From NCBI RefSeq assembly GCF_000376845.1, contig NZ_AQXY01000025.1:124001-188000 (forward strand): DNA of 64,000 bases, written 5' to 3'. Each line of letters opens with the position of its first letter. Within the stretch, counting starts at the first letter, position 1. The notes under the pieces are model-generated. The model saw only the letters and a list, made by a program, of their open reading frames with translations. It searched no databases and was not told where the DNA came from. This document shows positions 1 through 9,961 of this stretch, piece by piece. This stretch comes from Thioalkalivibrio sp. ALE14 (GTDB taxonomy: Bacteria > Pseudomonadota > Gammaproteobacteria > Ectothiorhodospirales > Ectothiorhodospiraceae). The position numbers were made by a program, and so were the translations under genes.

Positions 1-2657
1 ACCAGGGTGAACAGGATCAGGCCGAAGGCGAGGATGCGGGCCCATTCCTCGAGGCCGATGGCGGTGGTGCCGAACAGCAGCTGCAGTGGCGGGGCGTAGG
101 TAAAGAGGCTCTGCAGTACGATCAGGATCCCGATTGCGACCAGGGCCGGTCGGCTGGCGACGAGGCTTGCATGGCTGAGAGCAGGCGCCAGAAGAGAACG
201 GCTGGTAAGCATGAAGAACAGCTGCCCCATCACCAGGGTGTTGATGGCCACCGTGCGGGCGAACTCGTGTTCCGCCCCCTGCTGCTCCAGCCACAGGAAG
301 TGGCCAAAGGCGCCGGCGACCAGCAGGGTGGACACGAAACTGACGCGCCAGAGCAGGAAGCCGGACAAGATAGGCGAATTGGGCGGGCGAGGAGGGCGTT
401 GCATGACGCCCGGCTCGGTAGGTTCGAAGGCCAGCGCCAAGCCGAGGGTAACTGCGCTGACCATGTTGACCCATAGCACCTGCACCGGAGTTAGCGGCAG
501 GGTCAGACCCAGCAAAATGGCAGCGACGATCGTGAAGGCCAGCCCCCCGTTGCTGGGCAGCAGGAACATGATCGCCTTTTTCAGGTTGTCGTAGACAGTT
601 CGGCCTTCTTCGACCGCATTGGCGATGGAGACGAAGTTGTCGTCGGCCAGTACCATTGCGGAGGCCTCGCGTGCGGCCTCGGTGCCCTTCAGCCCCATGG
701 CCACACCAACATCGGCGCGTTTGAGTGCAGGGGAGTCGTTTACGCCGTCACCGGTCATGGCCACCACGTCGCCGTGGCTCTGAATCGCGCGCACGAGGCG
801 TAGTTTGTGCTCCGGTGTGGTACGGGCGAATACGTCGACGCGCTGGACTATCGCCTTGAGGTCATCGTCCGAGGTGTTGTCCAGTTCGTGGCCGACCACC
901 ACACCGCCTTTGGTGTTGATGCCCAGTTCGTCGGCGATCGCCCGTGCGGTGACGCCGTGATCGCCGGTGATCATCTTCACGCGGATCCCGGCTCCCTGAC
1001 AGTGAGCCACCGCTTCGATCGCCTCTTCACGCGGCGGGTCGATGATTCCGCAGACAGCGACCAGGGTGAGCCCCCCGTTCTCGATGTCGCCAAACTCGAG
1101 CTCTCGACGGTGCCCTTCCATGCGCCGGGTAGCGAGAGCGAGCAGGCGCTGACCACGGGCGGCGACATCATCCATCCACTGTTGCCAGTGTTCGGAGTCC
1201 AGCGGTTCATCCTCATCTTTAGTGCGCTGGTGGCTGCACAGGGACAGCACGCGTTCTGGCGCGCCCTTGAGGAAGAGGAAGGCGTGACCCTCATGATCGT
1301 GGTGCAGGGTGGCCATGAACTTGTAGGACGATTCGAACGGGATCACGTCGTCGCGCACAAATTCCTTGTTCACGAGCTTCGGGTCCAGCCCGCCCTTCAT
1401 CGCCGCGGTGATCAGGGCCCCCTCGGTGGGGTCACCCTCCATGGTCCAGGCGTCGTCCTTCGGGTAGACCTCGGCATCGTTGCACAGGAGGATGCCGCGC
1501 AGGACCTCCGCGAGCAGCGGGTCGGATTCCGGATCGGCCTCCTGGCCGTCGCGGGTAATCCCGCCGTGCGGCTCGTAGCCCACCCCGGTCAGCTCGTACT
1601 CCGCCGCGGTGGTGACGATGCTCTTCACCGTCATCTCGTTGCGGGTCAGGGTGCCGGTCTTGTCCGAGCAGATGGTGGTGACCGAGCCGAGGGTCTCCAC
1701 CGCGGGCAGGCGGCGGATAATCGCGTGGCGCGCGGCCATGCGCTGTACCCCGATCGCCAGGGTGATGGTCATGATCGCCGGCAGGCCCTCGGGGATCGCC
1801 GCGACTGCGAGGCTGACCGCCGCGAGGAAGGTCTCCACCAGGTCGTAGTCGCGCACCCAGAAGCCAAAGGCGAAGGTGGCCGCGGCCAGTATGCCGATCG
1901 CCACCGACAGCCAGCGGCCGAACTGCGCGATCTGGCGCAGCAGCGGCGTCGTCAGGGTCTCCACCTCGCCGATCATGGTGGAGATGCGGCCGATCTCGGT
2001 ATCGGCCCCGGTGCCGACCACCACGCCGCGCCCCTGGCCGAAGGCGACCAGGGTGCCGGAGTAGGCCATGCACCGCCGATCGCCCAGGTCGGCCTCGGCC
2101 TGCACCGGGTCGGTCTGCTTGTCGCTGGCGACCGATTCGCCGGTCAGCGCAGCCTCGTCGATGCGCATGTTGTGCGCGCCAGTCAGGCGCAGGTCCGCCG
2201 GGACGCGATCCCCCGCCTGCAGATAGACGATGTCGCCGGGGACCAGCTCTTCCGCCGGGATGCTGCGGCGCTGGCCGTCGCGCAGCACCTGGGCGCGGGG
2301 CGAGAGCATCTGGCGGATGGCGTCCAGGGCCTTCTCGGCCTTGCCTTCCTGGATGTAGCCGATGATGGCGTTGATCAGCACCACCCCGAGGATCACGCCG
2401 GTATCCAGCCAGTGCCCGAGAAACGCCGTGCCGACGGCCGCGGCGATCAGCACATAGATCAACACGTTGTGGAACTGCAGCAGGAAGCGCTTCAGCGGGC
2501 CAGTACGCGCGGTCTCCGGCAGACGGTTGGGGCCTACCTGCTGCAGCCGTTCCTGCGCATCGCTGGATGCGAGCCCGCGATCACTCGCCTCCAGGTGCCG
2601 GAGCACCGCGTCGGTCTTCAGTGCGTGCCAGTCGCGTGACGGGTCGCGATCGCTCAT
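1..2657 (-). CDS. P-type cation-transporting ATPase (type II), partial
   Basis: This is an inner-membrane ATP-driven cation pump. The gene starts at ATG 2657 and runs off the left edge, so about 885 residues are visible and the C-terminal end is missing. The phosphorylation motif DKTGTLT is present with the acceptor Asp near residue 332. The hinge motif TGDGVND lies near position 740, the TGES actuator motif is in the N-terminal third, and the M4 motif PEGLP is followed by an ion-binding-type helix. The N-terminal cation-ATPase domain precedes these, giving type II order (Ca2+ or Na+/K+-like). The M6 region reads [16 protein letters not shown], which lacks the typical SERCA aspartate, so the transported ion is uncertain. 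It is divergent from the hydrolase gene at 2814. Family assignment is secure; substrate is not. Confidence 0.93.
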   Translation of the reverse strand, partial: MSDRDPSRDWHALKTDAVLRHLEASDRGLASSDAQERLQQVGPNRLPETARTGPLKRFLLQFHNVLIYVLIAAAVGTAFLGHWLDTGVILGVVLINAIIGYIQEGKAEKALDAIRQMLSPRAQVLRDGQRRSIPAEELVPGDIVYLQAGDRVPADLRLTGAHNMRIDEAALTGESVASDKQTDPVQAEADLGDRRCMAYSGTLVAFGQGRGVVVGTGADTEIGRISTMIGEVETLTTPLLRQIAQFGRWLSVAIGILAAATFAFGFWVRDYDLVETFLAAVSLAVAAIPEGLPAIMTITLAIGVQRMAARHAIIRRLPAVETLGSVTTICSDKTGTLTRNEMTVKSIVTTAAEYELTGVGYEPHGGITRDGQEADPESDPLLAEVLRGILLCNDAEVYPKDDAWTMEGDPTEGALITAAMKGGLDPKLVNKEFVRDDVIPFESSYKFMATLHHDHEGHAFLFLKGAPERVLSLCSHQRTKDEDEPLDSEHWQQWMDDVAARGQRLLALATRRMEGHRRELEFGDIENGGLTLVAVCGIIDPPREEAIEAVAHCQGAGIRVKMITGDHGVTARAIADELGINTKGGVVVGHELDNTSDDDLKAIVQRVDVFARTTPEHKLRLVRAIQSHGDVVAMTGDGVNDSPALKRADVGVAMGLKGTEAAREASAMVLADDNFVSIANAVEEGRTVYDNLKKAIMFLLPSNGGLAFTIVAAILLGLTLPLTPVQVLWVNMVSAVTLGLALAFEPTEPGVMQRPPRPPNSPILSGFLLWRVSFVSTLLVAGAFGHFLWLEQQGAEHEFARTVAINTLVMGQLFFMLTSRSLLAPALSHASLVASRPALVAIGILIVLQSLFTYAPPLQLLFGTTAIGLEEWARILAFGLILFTL

Positions 2658-2813
2658 GCGTCTCCCGGGGAGGTGATGGCCAGGCAGTCGGTCCGGATGG
2701 TCCTATCATGCGCCGAGGCGCCGGCGCTGTCAGGCCGGTCTTCGGTCGCGTGGTGGAATTTTCCCAACACGAACGAGTCTATTTCCGGACCAACAGTCAC
2801 AGGAGGAATGCCC

Positions 2814-3715
2814 ATGTCCCGCTGGATTGCACTGACCGCCGTCGCGTTCGCCGGAATGTTTACCACCTCGGCGATGGCCGCGGAGAAGGTCACGCTGGAA
2901 CACGATGATCTGACCCTGGTCGGGCATATGAAGGAAGGCATGGGGGCGAGCCCCTCCGACGGTGTGGTGCTGATGCTGCACGGCACCCTGGCGCACGGTC
3001 GCATGGAGGTGATGGCGGGGGCCAGGACCTGCTGGCCGAGCACGGACTGAACTCCCTGTCGATCAACCTGAGCTATGGGATCGATGCACGTGAAGGGATG
3101 TTCGAGTGTGACGCCCCGGTGCGTCACGGGGTCGACGATCACCTGCAGGAGGTCAGCCTGTGGCACGAGTGGCTGCAGGACGAGGGCTATGGCCCCGTCA
3201 CCCTGTTCGGCCACTCGCGTGGCGGCAACCAGATCGCCCGTTACCTCACCGAGCACGACCCGGACGGTATTCGCGCCCTGGTGCTGGTGGCCGCATCCAC
3301 CTATGACGAGGACGAGGCCGCGGCCGAGTTCGAGGAGGACAGCGGCCTGCCGCTGCAGGTCATGCTGGATCGTGCCCGCGAGCTGCAGCGCATGAATCAG
3401 GAAGAGACCCTGATGGAGGACGTGCGCTTCCTCTACTGCGAGGAACTGGACGTGACCCCGCGCGCCTTCCTTGGCTACTACGAGCCGACCCGCCAGAACG
3501 ACACCCCCACGGTGATCCGCGGGATGCAGATCCCGACCCTGGTGATCGTCGGCTCCGAGGATGACGTGGTGCCGGACCTGCCGCAGAAGATCGAGGCGGT
3601 GAAGGACAGCGGCGACATCACCCTGATGACCGTGGACGGTGCCGATCACTTCTTCCGCGACTTCTTCGCGGATGACGTGGCCGATTTCACCGCGGACTTC
3701 ATCGATCAGAACTGA
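2814..3715 (+). pseudogene. secreted alpha/beta hydrolase, frameshifted
   Basis: The reading frame opens at ATG 2814, seven bases after an AGGAGG ribosome site, with a signal peptide (hydrophobic core ending AMA-AEK). It proceeds to the oxyanion-region motif VLMLHGT and then meets a stop at 3048-3050. The rest of a normal hydrolase continues in another frame from about 3020. There the nucleophile elbow GHSRGG, an acid-bearing strand (GSEDDVVP) and the catalytic His region (GADHFF) are intact up to the stop at 3715. The shift lies in a run of five G (about 3018-3022), and one extra G would restore a full protein of about 300 residues. It is therefore either a one-base sequencing error or a recent inactivating mutation. 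The substrate is unknown. A strong terminator follows. Confidence 0.8.
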
Positions 3716-3767
3716 TCGGCACGGGACCTAGAGGCTAACGAGCGTCTACGGGTCCGAAGCACCTTGA

Positions 3768-3799
3768 GGCCGGCCCGGGGTTTCCCGGGCCGGCCTTTT
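3768..3799 (+). terminator. Rho-independent terminator after the hydrolase gene
   Basis: A GC-rich hairpin with a perfect 12-bp stem (GGCCGGCCCGGG with its complement), a loop of about four bases and a following TTTT run lies 50 bases after the hydrolase stop. The T-run is on the plus-strand side, so it mainly serves the hydrolase gene. It also separates that gene from the convergent Mrp operon. Confidence 0.85.
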
Positions 3800-3821
3800 C
3801 CGTTTCTGGCGTGGCGGAGGA

Positions 3822-5543
3822 CTACCGCGCGAGCAACGTCAGGTAGAGCCCGAGCATCGCTGCGGAAAACAGCAGCCCGATGGTCTCCCAGCGGGTCAGC
3901 ACGCGTTCGGCGTCTTCCAGGCGCTGGCGCAGTTGCAGGCGCAGCACCCGGAGGCGTGCCGGCATCCGGCGCGGCTGGGGCGGTGGCAGCCTCAGGCGGC
4001 GCTCGGCGCGACAAGCACGCCTCCAGGCGGCCTCGGCCAGGACGGCCAGATCGCCCTCCGGTACGCGCGGCGTCTCGCGGTCATGAATCCAGCGCCAGGT
4101 GATGCCGGCGAGCACCAGTCCGAGGAGGACCGGCCACAGCAGGGCCAGGCCGTAGAGGTCACCCGCGGTGACGGGAAGGCCGTCGGGACCGGCCAGCCAG
4201 ACCCCGAGCGGGAGCAGGACCGCCATAGCGGCCAGGCTGCCCCAGGCCCACCAGCGTCGGCGGTCGGGCGCGCCGTCGGCGGGGGTAGACAGCCCGGTCC
4301 GCCAGCGCCACAGGAAGCGCAGCAGCAGCGCGGTGGTGCCGGCCGCGGCGAGGCTCAGCAACAGTTCCGTGTGGGACAGCCAGCCGGGCAGGGCCTCGGC
4401 CGCCAGAGGCCCCTTGAGGACGTTCTTGGCCAGCGCGCCGCTGGTGAACGGCAGGCCGGCCAGAGCCAGGGCAGGCAACAGGGTGAACAGGCCGAACAGG
4501 GCCCGGCCCGGAATACTGGCCGGCCACTGCCCCGCCATGCCGGCGGTGAGAAAAAGGGCCCCCTTGGCCAGCCCGTGGTGTACGGCGTACAGCGTGACGG
4601 CGGCCAGCAGCCCGCCGCGGGCCTCCGGCAGCAGCAGGGCCAGGCCGATGCCGGCCGTCATCAGTCCCATCTGGGAGATGCTGGAGTAGGCGAGGATGGT
4701 CTTCGGGCGCACCTGCACCACCCCGATCAGCACCCCAAGGAAGGCGGCGGCCAGGCCCAGCAGCATGAGCATCTCGCCCAGCACCGCGTGGCCGGCGGCG
4801 TCGATCGGCAGCAGTCGCATCCAGCCGAGCAGACCGGCCTTGATCATCGCCCCGGACAACACGGCGCTGGCGGGCACCGGGGCCGCCGGATGGGCCAGGG
4901 GCAGCCAGAAGTGAAGCGGCAGCATGCCGGCCTTGATGCCCAGGCCCAGCACCAGCAGCACCAGCGCCCAGCCGTCGGGGCGTGCCGCCGCCACCGCCGC
5001 CAGGCCGGACTGCCCCGCCGAATGCACGGCAAGGACCAGCCCCGCGAAGAGCAGTACCTCGCCCAGCACCGCAAGGATCAGGTACACCCGCCCGGCCCGC
5101 CACGCCTCCGGCTTCCCGGAGTGGACCACCAGCCCGTAGGCGGAGAGGCTCATCAGAGCAAAGAACAGGTAGAAGGCGAGCGCGTCCTGGGCCAGGATCA
5201 GCCCCAGGTTGCCGGCCAGCGCAAGCAACCAGAACACGTAGAATCGGTGGCGACGCGGGTCGTCGCGGCGTTCGGACAGGGCGAACAGCCCGGCGGCCAG
5301 CCACAGGCCCGCGGTCAGGGCCAGGAACGCCCGGCCGGTCGGATCGAGCGCCAGGTGGGTGCCCATCAGCAGGCTGTCGAAGGTCGCCTCGAGCCCAGTC
5401 GGGGCCAGTGCGGCGAGCAGCAGCCCGGGCAGGGCGGTCCAGGGCACCATGCGGTTTAGCCGTGCCCGTCCCGGGCGCAGTCCGACGAACACCGCGAGTA
5501 CCAGCGGCAGCAGCGGGACCGCGAGCAGCAGGGCGCCGTTCAC
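3822..5543 (-). CDS. Mrp-type antiporter, additional NuoL/MrpD-like subunit (TM5 Glu missing)
   Basis: This is a polytopic inner-membrane protein of 573 residues in the proton-conducting ND2/ND4/ND5-like family, the last gene of the Mrp operon. It uses a GTG start whose bases overlap the stop of the preceding gene by four. The lysine helix motif (LGIKAGMLPLHFWLPLAHP) and later IKAG motif are present. The TM5 motif that normally reads F-[FY]-E-[LI]-[MLT] here reads FFALMSL, with Ala at about residue 129 (codon 5157-5159) where the two paralogues in this operon have Glu. The protein may therefore be a structural or altered-conductance subunit. After the last helices the C-terminal region is rich in Arg and Pro before a final membrane segment. 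Family call is firm; individual role is inferred. Confidence 0.88.
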   Translation of the reverse strand: MNGALLLAVPLLPLVLAVFVGLRPGRARLNRMVPWTALPGLLLAALAPTGLEATFDSLLMGTHLALDPTGRAFLALTAGLWLAAGLFALSERRDDPRRHRFYVFWLLALAGNLGLILAQDALAFYLFFALMSLSAYGLVVHSGKPEAWRAGRVYLILAVLGEVLLFAGLVLAVHSAGQSGLAAVAAARPDGWALVLLVLGLGIKAGMLPLHFWLPLAHPAAPVPASAVLSGAMIKAGLLGWMRLLPIDAAGHAVLGEMLMLLGLAAAFLGVLIGVVQVRPKTILAYSSISQMGLMTAGIGLALLLPEARGGLLAAVTLYAVHHGLAKGALFLTAGMAGQWPASIPGRALFGLFTLLPALALAGLPFTSGALAKNVLKGPLAAEALPGWLSHTELLLSLAAAGTTALLLRFLWRWRTGLSTPADGAPDRRRWWAWGSLAAMAVLLPLGVWLAGPDGLPVTAGDLYGLALLWPVLLGLVLAGITWRWIHDRETPRVPEGDLAVLAEAAWRRACRAERRLRLPPPQPRRMPARLRVLRLQLRQRLEDAERVLTRWETIGLLFSAAMLGLYLTLLAR

Positions 5544-7060
5544 AGCCCGAACCCCGGCAGTGAATAATCACGCTGCACGATCAGGCTGACCCAGCCGAGC
5601 GGGCTGAGCCCCAGCCCGGCGAACAGCCCCACCAGCAGGCCCAGCGCGGCGGTGAAGACCACCGGGAACAGCAGCATCCAGTGGGTCTCGAAGCGGGTCG
5701 GCCCGGCATGTGCTTGCAGCGGTTCGTGCCATGGCTCGCGGCGCTCACCGAGCCAGCCACGGATCACCGGCGGCAGGAAATAGGCGGCGTTCAGCAGGCT
5801 GCTGAGCACGAGCACGCCCAGCACCCAGGGCATGCCGGACTCCAGCGCCCCCAGCCCGAGGTGCCACTTGGTCACGAACCCCGCGAGCGGCGGCAAGCCG
5901 ATCATGCCCAGCGCCCCCAGGGTGAAGGCGAGCATGGTCAGCGGCATGCGTCGGCCAATACCGTTGAGCTCGCTGATGCGGTGGATGCCCAGGGTCTCGG
6001 CGAAGTTGCCGGCGCAGAAGAACAGGGTGATCTTGGTGATGCCCTGATGCACCAGGTGCACCAGTCCGCCGATGATCCCCAGCGGCCCGGCCAGCGCCAC
6101 GCCAAGGATGATGTAGGAGACCTGGCTGACGGTGGAGAAGGCCAGGCGTTGCTTCAGGTCATCGGTGCGCAGGGCCTGAATGGAGCTGTAGAGGATGGTG
6201 ACCGCCGCCACCACCAGCAGCCCGGCGGTCAGGCCCAGCTCGATCGCCAGCTCGGCACCGTATACATCGTTGACCACGCGGATGATGCCGAAGGCCCCGG
6301 CCTTGACCACGGCCACGGCGTGCAGCAGCGCGCTGACCGGGGCCGGCGCGACCATCGCGATGGGCAGCCAGGAGTGCAGCGGCACCAGCGCGGCCTTCAC
6401 CCCGAAGCCGATCATCAGGAGCACGAACAGGACCTGCAGGGTGGTCGCGTGGGTTTCCGCCAGGCCGTCCAGATAGCCGCCCGGGGTGAAGCCCTCGGCT
6501 CCGGCCAGGAGCGTGAGCCAGACAATCGCCGTGAACAGCACTAGCCCGCTGGTCAGCGTGTAGGCGAGATAGAGCCGCCCGGCCCGCAGCGCTGCCGGCG
6601 TACCTCGATGGACCACCAGTGGCCAGGTCGCGAGTGTCAGAATCTCGTAGAAGATCAGGAAGGTGATCAGGTTGCCGGACAGGGCAATGCCGACCGTCGC
6701 ACTGACGCACAAGGAGAAGAACCCAAAGAAGCGACTGCGCCGGGGCGAACCCTCCAGGTAGCCGATCGCGTAGACGGTGGTCACGAACCACAGCACGGCC
6801 GAAAGACTGGCGAATAGCAGCGATAATGCATCGGCGGCCAGGACCAGTTCGATGCCCGGCATTAGCGGCAGGCTGAAGCGGTATTCGTCGCCGCGCAGCA
6901 CCCCGGCCAGCAGGACTCCGACCAGTGCCAGCTTGGTGCCGGCACCGCCCAGGTTGAGCGCGGTACGCAGGCCCTGGCGATGCTCGGGCAGGAAAAAGAT
7001 CGCGATCCCTGGCCCGAGGGAGCTGAACAGGATCGCGAGCAGCAGCCAGCCGCCGTCCAT
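5540..7060 (-). CDS. Mrp-type antiporter, MrpD/NuoM-like subunit
   Basis: This inner-membrane protein of 506 residues belongs to the proton-conducting transporter family and is the second of three such paralogues in the operon. The start at ATG 7060 is chosen because it overlaps the upstream stop as ATGA and gives a normal hydrophobic N terminus; longer open frame upstream is coding DNA of the previous gene. The conserved TM5 glutamate is present in FLIFYEILTLATW (about residue 139). The TM7 lysine is present in GFGVKAALVPLHSWLP, followed by APAPVSALLHA and VVKAG. These are the residues expected to form a proton path. It probably forms the ion-translocating module with its neighbours. Confidence 0.9.
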   Translation of the reverse strand: MDGGWLLLAILFSSLGPGIAIFFLPEHRQGLRTALNLGGAGTKLALVGVLLAGVLRGDEYRFSLPLMPGIELVLAADALSLLFASLSAVLWFVTTVYAIGYLEGSPRRSRFFGFFSLCVSATVGIALSGNLITFLIFYEILTLATWPLVVHRGTPAALRAGRLYLAYTLTSGLVLFTAIVWLTLLAGAEGFTPGGYLDGLAETHATTLQVLFVLLMIGFGVKAALVPLHSWLPIAMVAPAPVSALLHAVAVVKAGAFGIIRVVNDVYGAELAIELGLTAGLLVVAAVTILYSSIQALRTDDLKQRLAFSTVSQVSYIILGVALAGPLGIIGGLVHLVHQGITKITLFFCAGNFAETLGIHRISELNGIGRRMPLTMLAFTLGALGMIGLPPLAGFVTKWHLGLGALESGMPWVLGVLVLSSLLNAAYFLPPVIRGWLGERREPWHEPLQAHAGPTRFETHWMLLFPVVFTAALGLLVGLFAGLGLSPLGWVSLIVQRDYSLPGFGL

Positions 7061-8544
7061 CAGGGGGCCCCCGGCGTCAGCGCGAGCGTGTTGAGGGTCA
7101 GCGTCCCGGCCAGCCCGGCCAGCGCCGCGACAGTCGCCAGGCCCAGTGGTACCCAGTCCATCCACAGTGAGACCGTCTCGCCGGCGTCCGCGCGTCCGCG
7201 CTGGAAGGACGGGGCCACCATGCGCAGCACGTAGGCCGCTGCGAGCAGGCCGCCGCCGGCGATCGCCAGCACCCACAGCACGCCGATCACGCTACCGGCC
7301 AGTACCGTGCCCAGGCCGGCCTCCAGGAGCAGGTACTTGGCGATGAAGCCACCGGTGAACGGCAGCCCCATCAGGCTGACGCCGGCCAGCCCCAGGGCGA
7401 AGACCATGCGCGGCCGCGCCCGCAGTACATCGCCGAGATCGGCCAGCCGATCATGCCCGGCGGCGTGCTGCAGCGTGCCCGCCGCGAGGAAGACCGAGGC
7501 CTTGGCCAGCGCGTGGACGACGGTGAAGAACACCACCACCCGCCAGGTGCCCGGATCGACCAGCATTAGCGGGAAGGCCACCAGCAGATAACCGAACTGG
7601 GCCACGGTGGAGTAGGCGACGATGGACTTGAGCCGCCCCGCGCGCAGCGCCTGCAGCGACCCCCAGACCAGTGCCCCCACCCCGAGCAGCCCGACCAGGA
7701 TGCCGAAGGCCGGCGTCGCAAGCGGGGCGAACACCCCCAGCCACAGGCGCAGGATCAGGTAGAACGACCCGGTGACCACCAGCCCGGAGAGCACCGCGCT
7801 GACCGGCGCCGGGGCCGAGCCGTGGGCCGGTGCCAGCCAGACATGCAGCGGGAACAGTGCGGCCTTGAGCATCAGACCGGCGGTCATCAGCACGGCCGCC
7901 ATGCGCTCGGTCGGGCCCGCCTCGGTGCGTGCCTCCAGCAGCACCAGATCGAGGACCCCGTGCTCCCCGAACAGCAGCACCACGCCCATCAGGAAGCTCA
8001 GCGAGCCGAGGATGTTGACCAGCAGGTAGCGCACCGCGCCGGAGACCGCGGCGGCCGTTCCAGTGAAGGCGACCAGCGCCACTGCGGATAGCGAGACCAC
8101 CTCCAGCGTGATGTACAGGTTGAAGGCATCGCCGGAGAGAAACAGCATGTTGAGACCGGCCCACAGCCACAGCCAGAGCGGCCAGAACTGGCGCCGCTCG
8201 ATGCGATCATGCACATAGCCCAGGCTGTAGAGGCTGGTCGCCAGACCCACCACGGCAGTGAGCACCAGCAGGGTCACGGACAGCCCGTCCAGATGCAGCA
8301 TCAGGCCCAGTGGCGCCTCCCAGCCACCCAGCGCCACCCGCGTCGCGGCGGTCTCCGGATCCGGCCCGGCGTTCAGGAACACTGCGCTCAGGACCAGTAC
8401 CCAGGCCGTGACCGCGAGCGCCCCCAGCAGGCCGATGCGATGGGCCTGGCGCGGCCAGGCCGTCGCCAGGACCGCCACGGCCAGCGACAGCCCCACCAAC
8501 CCGGCGATCCCCGCCGGGAGCCATTCCGCGCCTGGCGGGCTCAT
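7060..8544 (-). CDS. mrpD: Na+/H+ antiporter subunit MrpD
   Basis: This inner-membrane protein has 494 residues, close to the usual length of MrpD, and about 14 predicted helices. TM5 carries FNLYITLEVVSLSA with Glu at about residue 148. TM7 has GLMLKAALFPLHVWLAPAH, followed by SAPAPVSAVLSGL and the VAYSTVAQFGY segment. All are hallmarks of MrpD and NuoN/M-type proton channels. Its start overlaps the end of the MrpC gene by four bases and its stop overlaps the next start as ATGA, so translation is likely coupled along the operon. Position directly after MrpC is the canonical one. Confidence 0.92.
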   Translation of the reverse strand: MSPPGAEWLPAGIAGLVGLSLAVAVLATAWPRQAHRIGLLGALAVTAWVLVLSAVFLNAGPDPETAATRVALGGWEAPLGLMLHLDGLSVTLLVLTAVVGLATSLYSLGYVHDRIERRQFWPLWLWLWAGLNMLFLSGDAFNLYITLEVVSLSAVALVAFTGTAAAVSGAVRYLLVNILGSLSFLMGVVLLFGEHGVLDLVLLEARTEAGPTERMAAVLMTAGLMLKAALFPLHVWLAPAHGSAPAPVSAVLSGLVVTGSFYLILRLWLGVFAPLATPAFGILVGLLGVGALVWGSLQALRAGRLKSIVAYSTVAQFGYLLVAFPLMLVDPGTWRVVVFFTVVHALAKASVFLAAGTLQHAAGHDRLADLGDVLRARPRMVFALGLAGVSLMGLPFTGGFIAKYLLLEAGLGTVLAGSVIGVLWVLAIAGGGLLAAAYVLRMVAPSFQRGRADAGETVSLWMDWVPLGLATVAALAGLAGTLTLNTLALTPGAP

Positions 8545-8969
8545 GCGGGCCGGTCCTCGCTGGAGGCGCGATCGGCCGGGCCGCCATCGGCGTGGTGTTC
8601 CTCGCGCGAGATGTCCTCCACCGGGGCGTCGTCATCGGGCGGCCCGGGCAGCATCACCGCGTGGCCGGTCAGGCGCGTCAGATGCACCACCAGGGCCAGG
8701 GCGAAGGCGGTTGCGCTGACCGCGACCACAATGCCGGTCAGGGTCAGCGCCTGGGCCACCGGGTCCGGCGGGCCCTCGCCACGGGCCGCCACACCCAGCA
8801 GCACCATGAATACGCCCGAGCCCATGATGTTCAGGGCCAGGATGCGCAGCACCAGATGGTGGCGGCGGATCAGCCCGTACAGGCCCAGGGCGAACAGGAT
8901 CGCTCCCCCGGTGGGATACAGCAGGCCCGGGGCCAGGGTGTGGGCAACCGTCTCGAGTAAGCCGTTCAT
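8541..8969 (-). CDS. mrpC: Na+/H+ antiporter subunit MrpC
   Basis: This is a small inner-membrane subunit of 142 residues, homologous to NuoK. It has three helices: an N-terminal one with the TGGAILFALGLYGLI pattern, a second with VLRILALNIMGSGVFMVLLGV, and a third with ALTLTGIVVAVSATAFALAL. The start at 8969 is taken because it overlaps the upstream stop as ATGA; the frame continues open upstream but within the preceding gene. The last 40 residues form an acidic His- and Asp-rich cytoplasmic tail not needed in the family core. It acts with MrpD in the antiporter membrane arm. Confidence 0.92.
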   Translation of the reverse strand: MNGLLETVAHTLAPGLLYPTGGAILFALGLYGLIRRHHLVLRILALNIMGSGVFMVLLGVAARGEGPPDPVAQALTLTGIVVAVSATAFALALVVHLTRLTGHAVMLPGPPDDDAPVEDISREEHHADGGPADRASSEDRPA

Positions 8970-9961
8970 GCGTCGTCCCCGGCCGGGCGTCCGGCCACGA
9001 ACAGGGCCACCAGGGTCAGGGCGATGGAGAGCGTCGCCGCGACCTCGATCAGGATGATCAGGGGATAGGCCCAGGCCTCCGCGTAGCCGAGGAAGCCATG
9101 CCCGGCGGCAAGACCGTACAGCCCCACCAGCAGGAACAGGGCGACCCCGGCGGAGATGCCCAGGCGCAGCGGCCCGCCCGGCGCCATCGGCAGCTGGCGC
9201 GGCCGTGCCAGGACCAGCAGGATGCCGGCCGCGCCGAGGATTGCCCCGGCCTGAAAGGCCCCGCCGGGGGCGTGACTCCCGGCCCACAGCACATACACCC
9301 CGGTGACGACCGCGACCGGGACCAGCAGCCGCAACGTGCCGGGCAGGATCGGCCCCGGGGCCGGGCGGGCCGGGATCAGGTCATGTCGCCCCAGCGACCA
9401 TGCACCCAGCAATGCGATCAGTACGATCGCCAGTTCCAGGAAGGTGTCGTAGGCACGGAAGTTCAGCAGCACCGCCGTGATCGGATGATCGACGCCGGAG
9501 ACGTCCATGTGGGCATCCACCACCGGCTCGAGGCCCACGGACTGCGGCTGGTGCCACAGCGCCGTGACCAGCAGGCCGCCGACCACCAGGGCAAAGGTCA
9601 AAGCGGGCAGGAAGGTCCGGTGTTCGGGCAGCGGGTCGTGCAGGGCCCGCAGCAGGGCATGCGGCCCGGTGGGGTCGGGCGGGGGTGAATGCGGGCGGCC
9701 GCTGCGCCGCTCGGCCATGATGCTGCGCAGGCGTTCCAGCGTGACCAGAAGCAGCGCCCCGGTGATGCCCGCGCCGATCGCGGCCTCGGCGAGCGCGATG
9801 TCCGGGGCCTCCAGCCGCACCCAGGCCAGCGCCAGCAGTAACCCGAAGGTAATGAACAGCACCACGGCCCGGAACAGGTCGGTACTCGCCAGACAGCGCC
9901 AGGCCACCCCGACGATGCCGGCCAGCAGGACCAGATCGAAGAGGACCAGCAGCCCGTTCAT
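8966..9961 (-). CDS. mrpB: Mrp antiporter subunit: MrpA C-terminal/MbhD-like plus MrpB fusion
   Basis: This inner-membrane protein of 331 residues looks like two Mrp modules joined. Residues 1 to about 85 resemble the MbhD/DUF4040 part otherwise found at the end of MrpA, with the segment PDIALAEAAIGAGITGALLL. The rest resembles MrpB, with ITAVLLNFRAYDTFLELAIVL and later GGAFQAGAILGAAGILLVL. Such a fused subunit replaces the large MrpA of the classical seven-gene operons. Starts and stops overlap both neighbours by four bases. The domain split is made from motifs, not from an alignment. Confidence 0.88.
   Translation of the reverse strand: MNGLLVLFDLVLLAGIVGVAWRCLASTDLFRAVVLFITFGLLLALAWVRLEAPDIALAEAAIGAGITGALLLVTLERLRSIMAERRSGRPHSPPPDPTGPHALLRALHDPLPEHRTFLPALTFALVVGGLLVTALWHQPQSVGLEPVVDAHMDVSGVDHPITAVLLNFRAYDTFLELAIVLIALLGAWSLGRHDLIPARPAPGPILPGTLRLLVPVAVVTGVYVLWAGSHAPGGAFQAGAILGAAGILLVLARPRQLPMAPGGPLRLGISAGVALFLLVGLYGLAAGHGFLGYAEAWAYPLIILIEVAATLSIALTLVALFVAGRPAGDDA

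Noticed and set aside
807-2639. A 610-residue plus-strand open frame
   Set aside because: It lies opposite the P-type ATPase, whose motifs are unmistakable on the minus strand.
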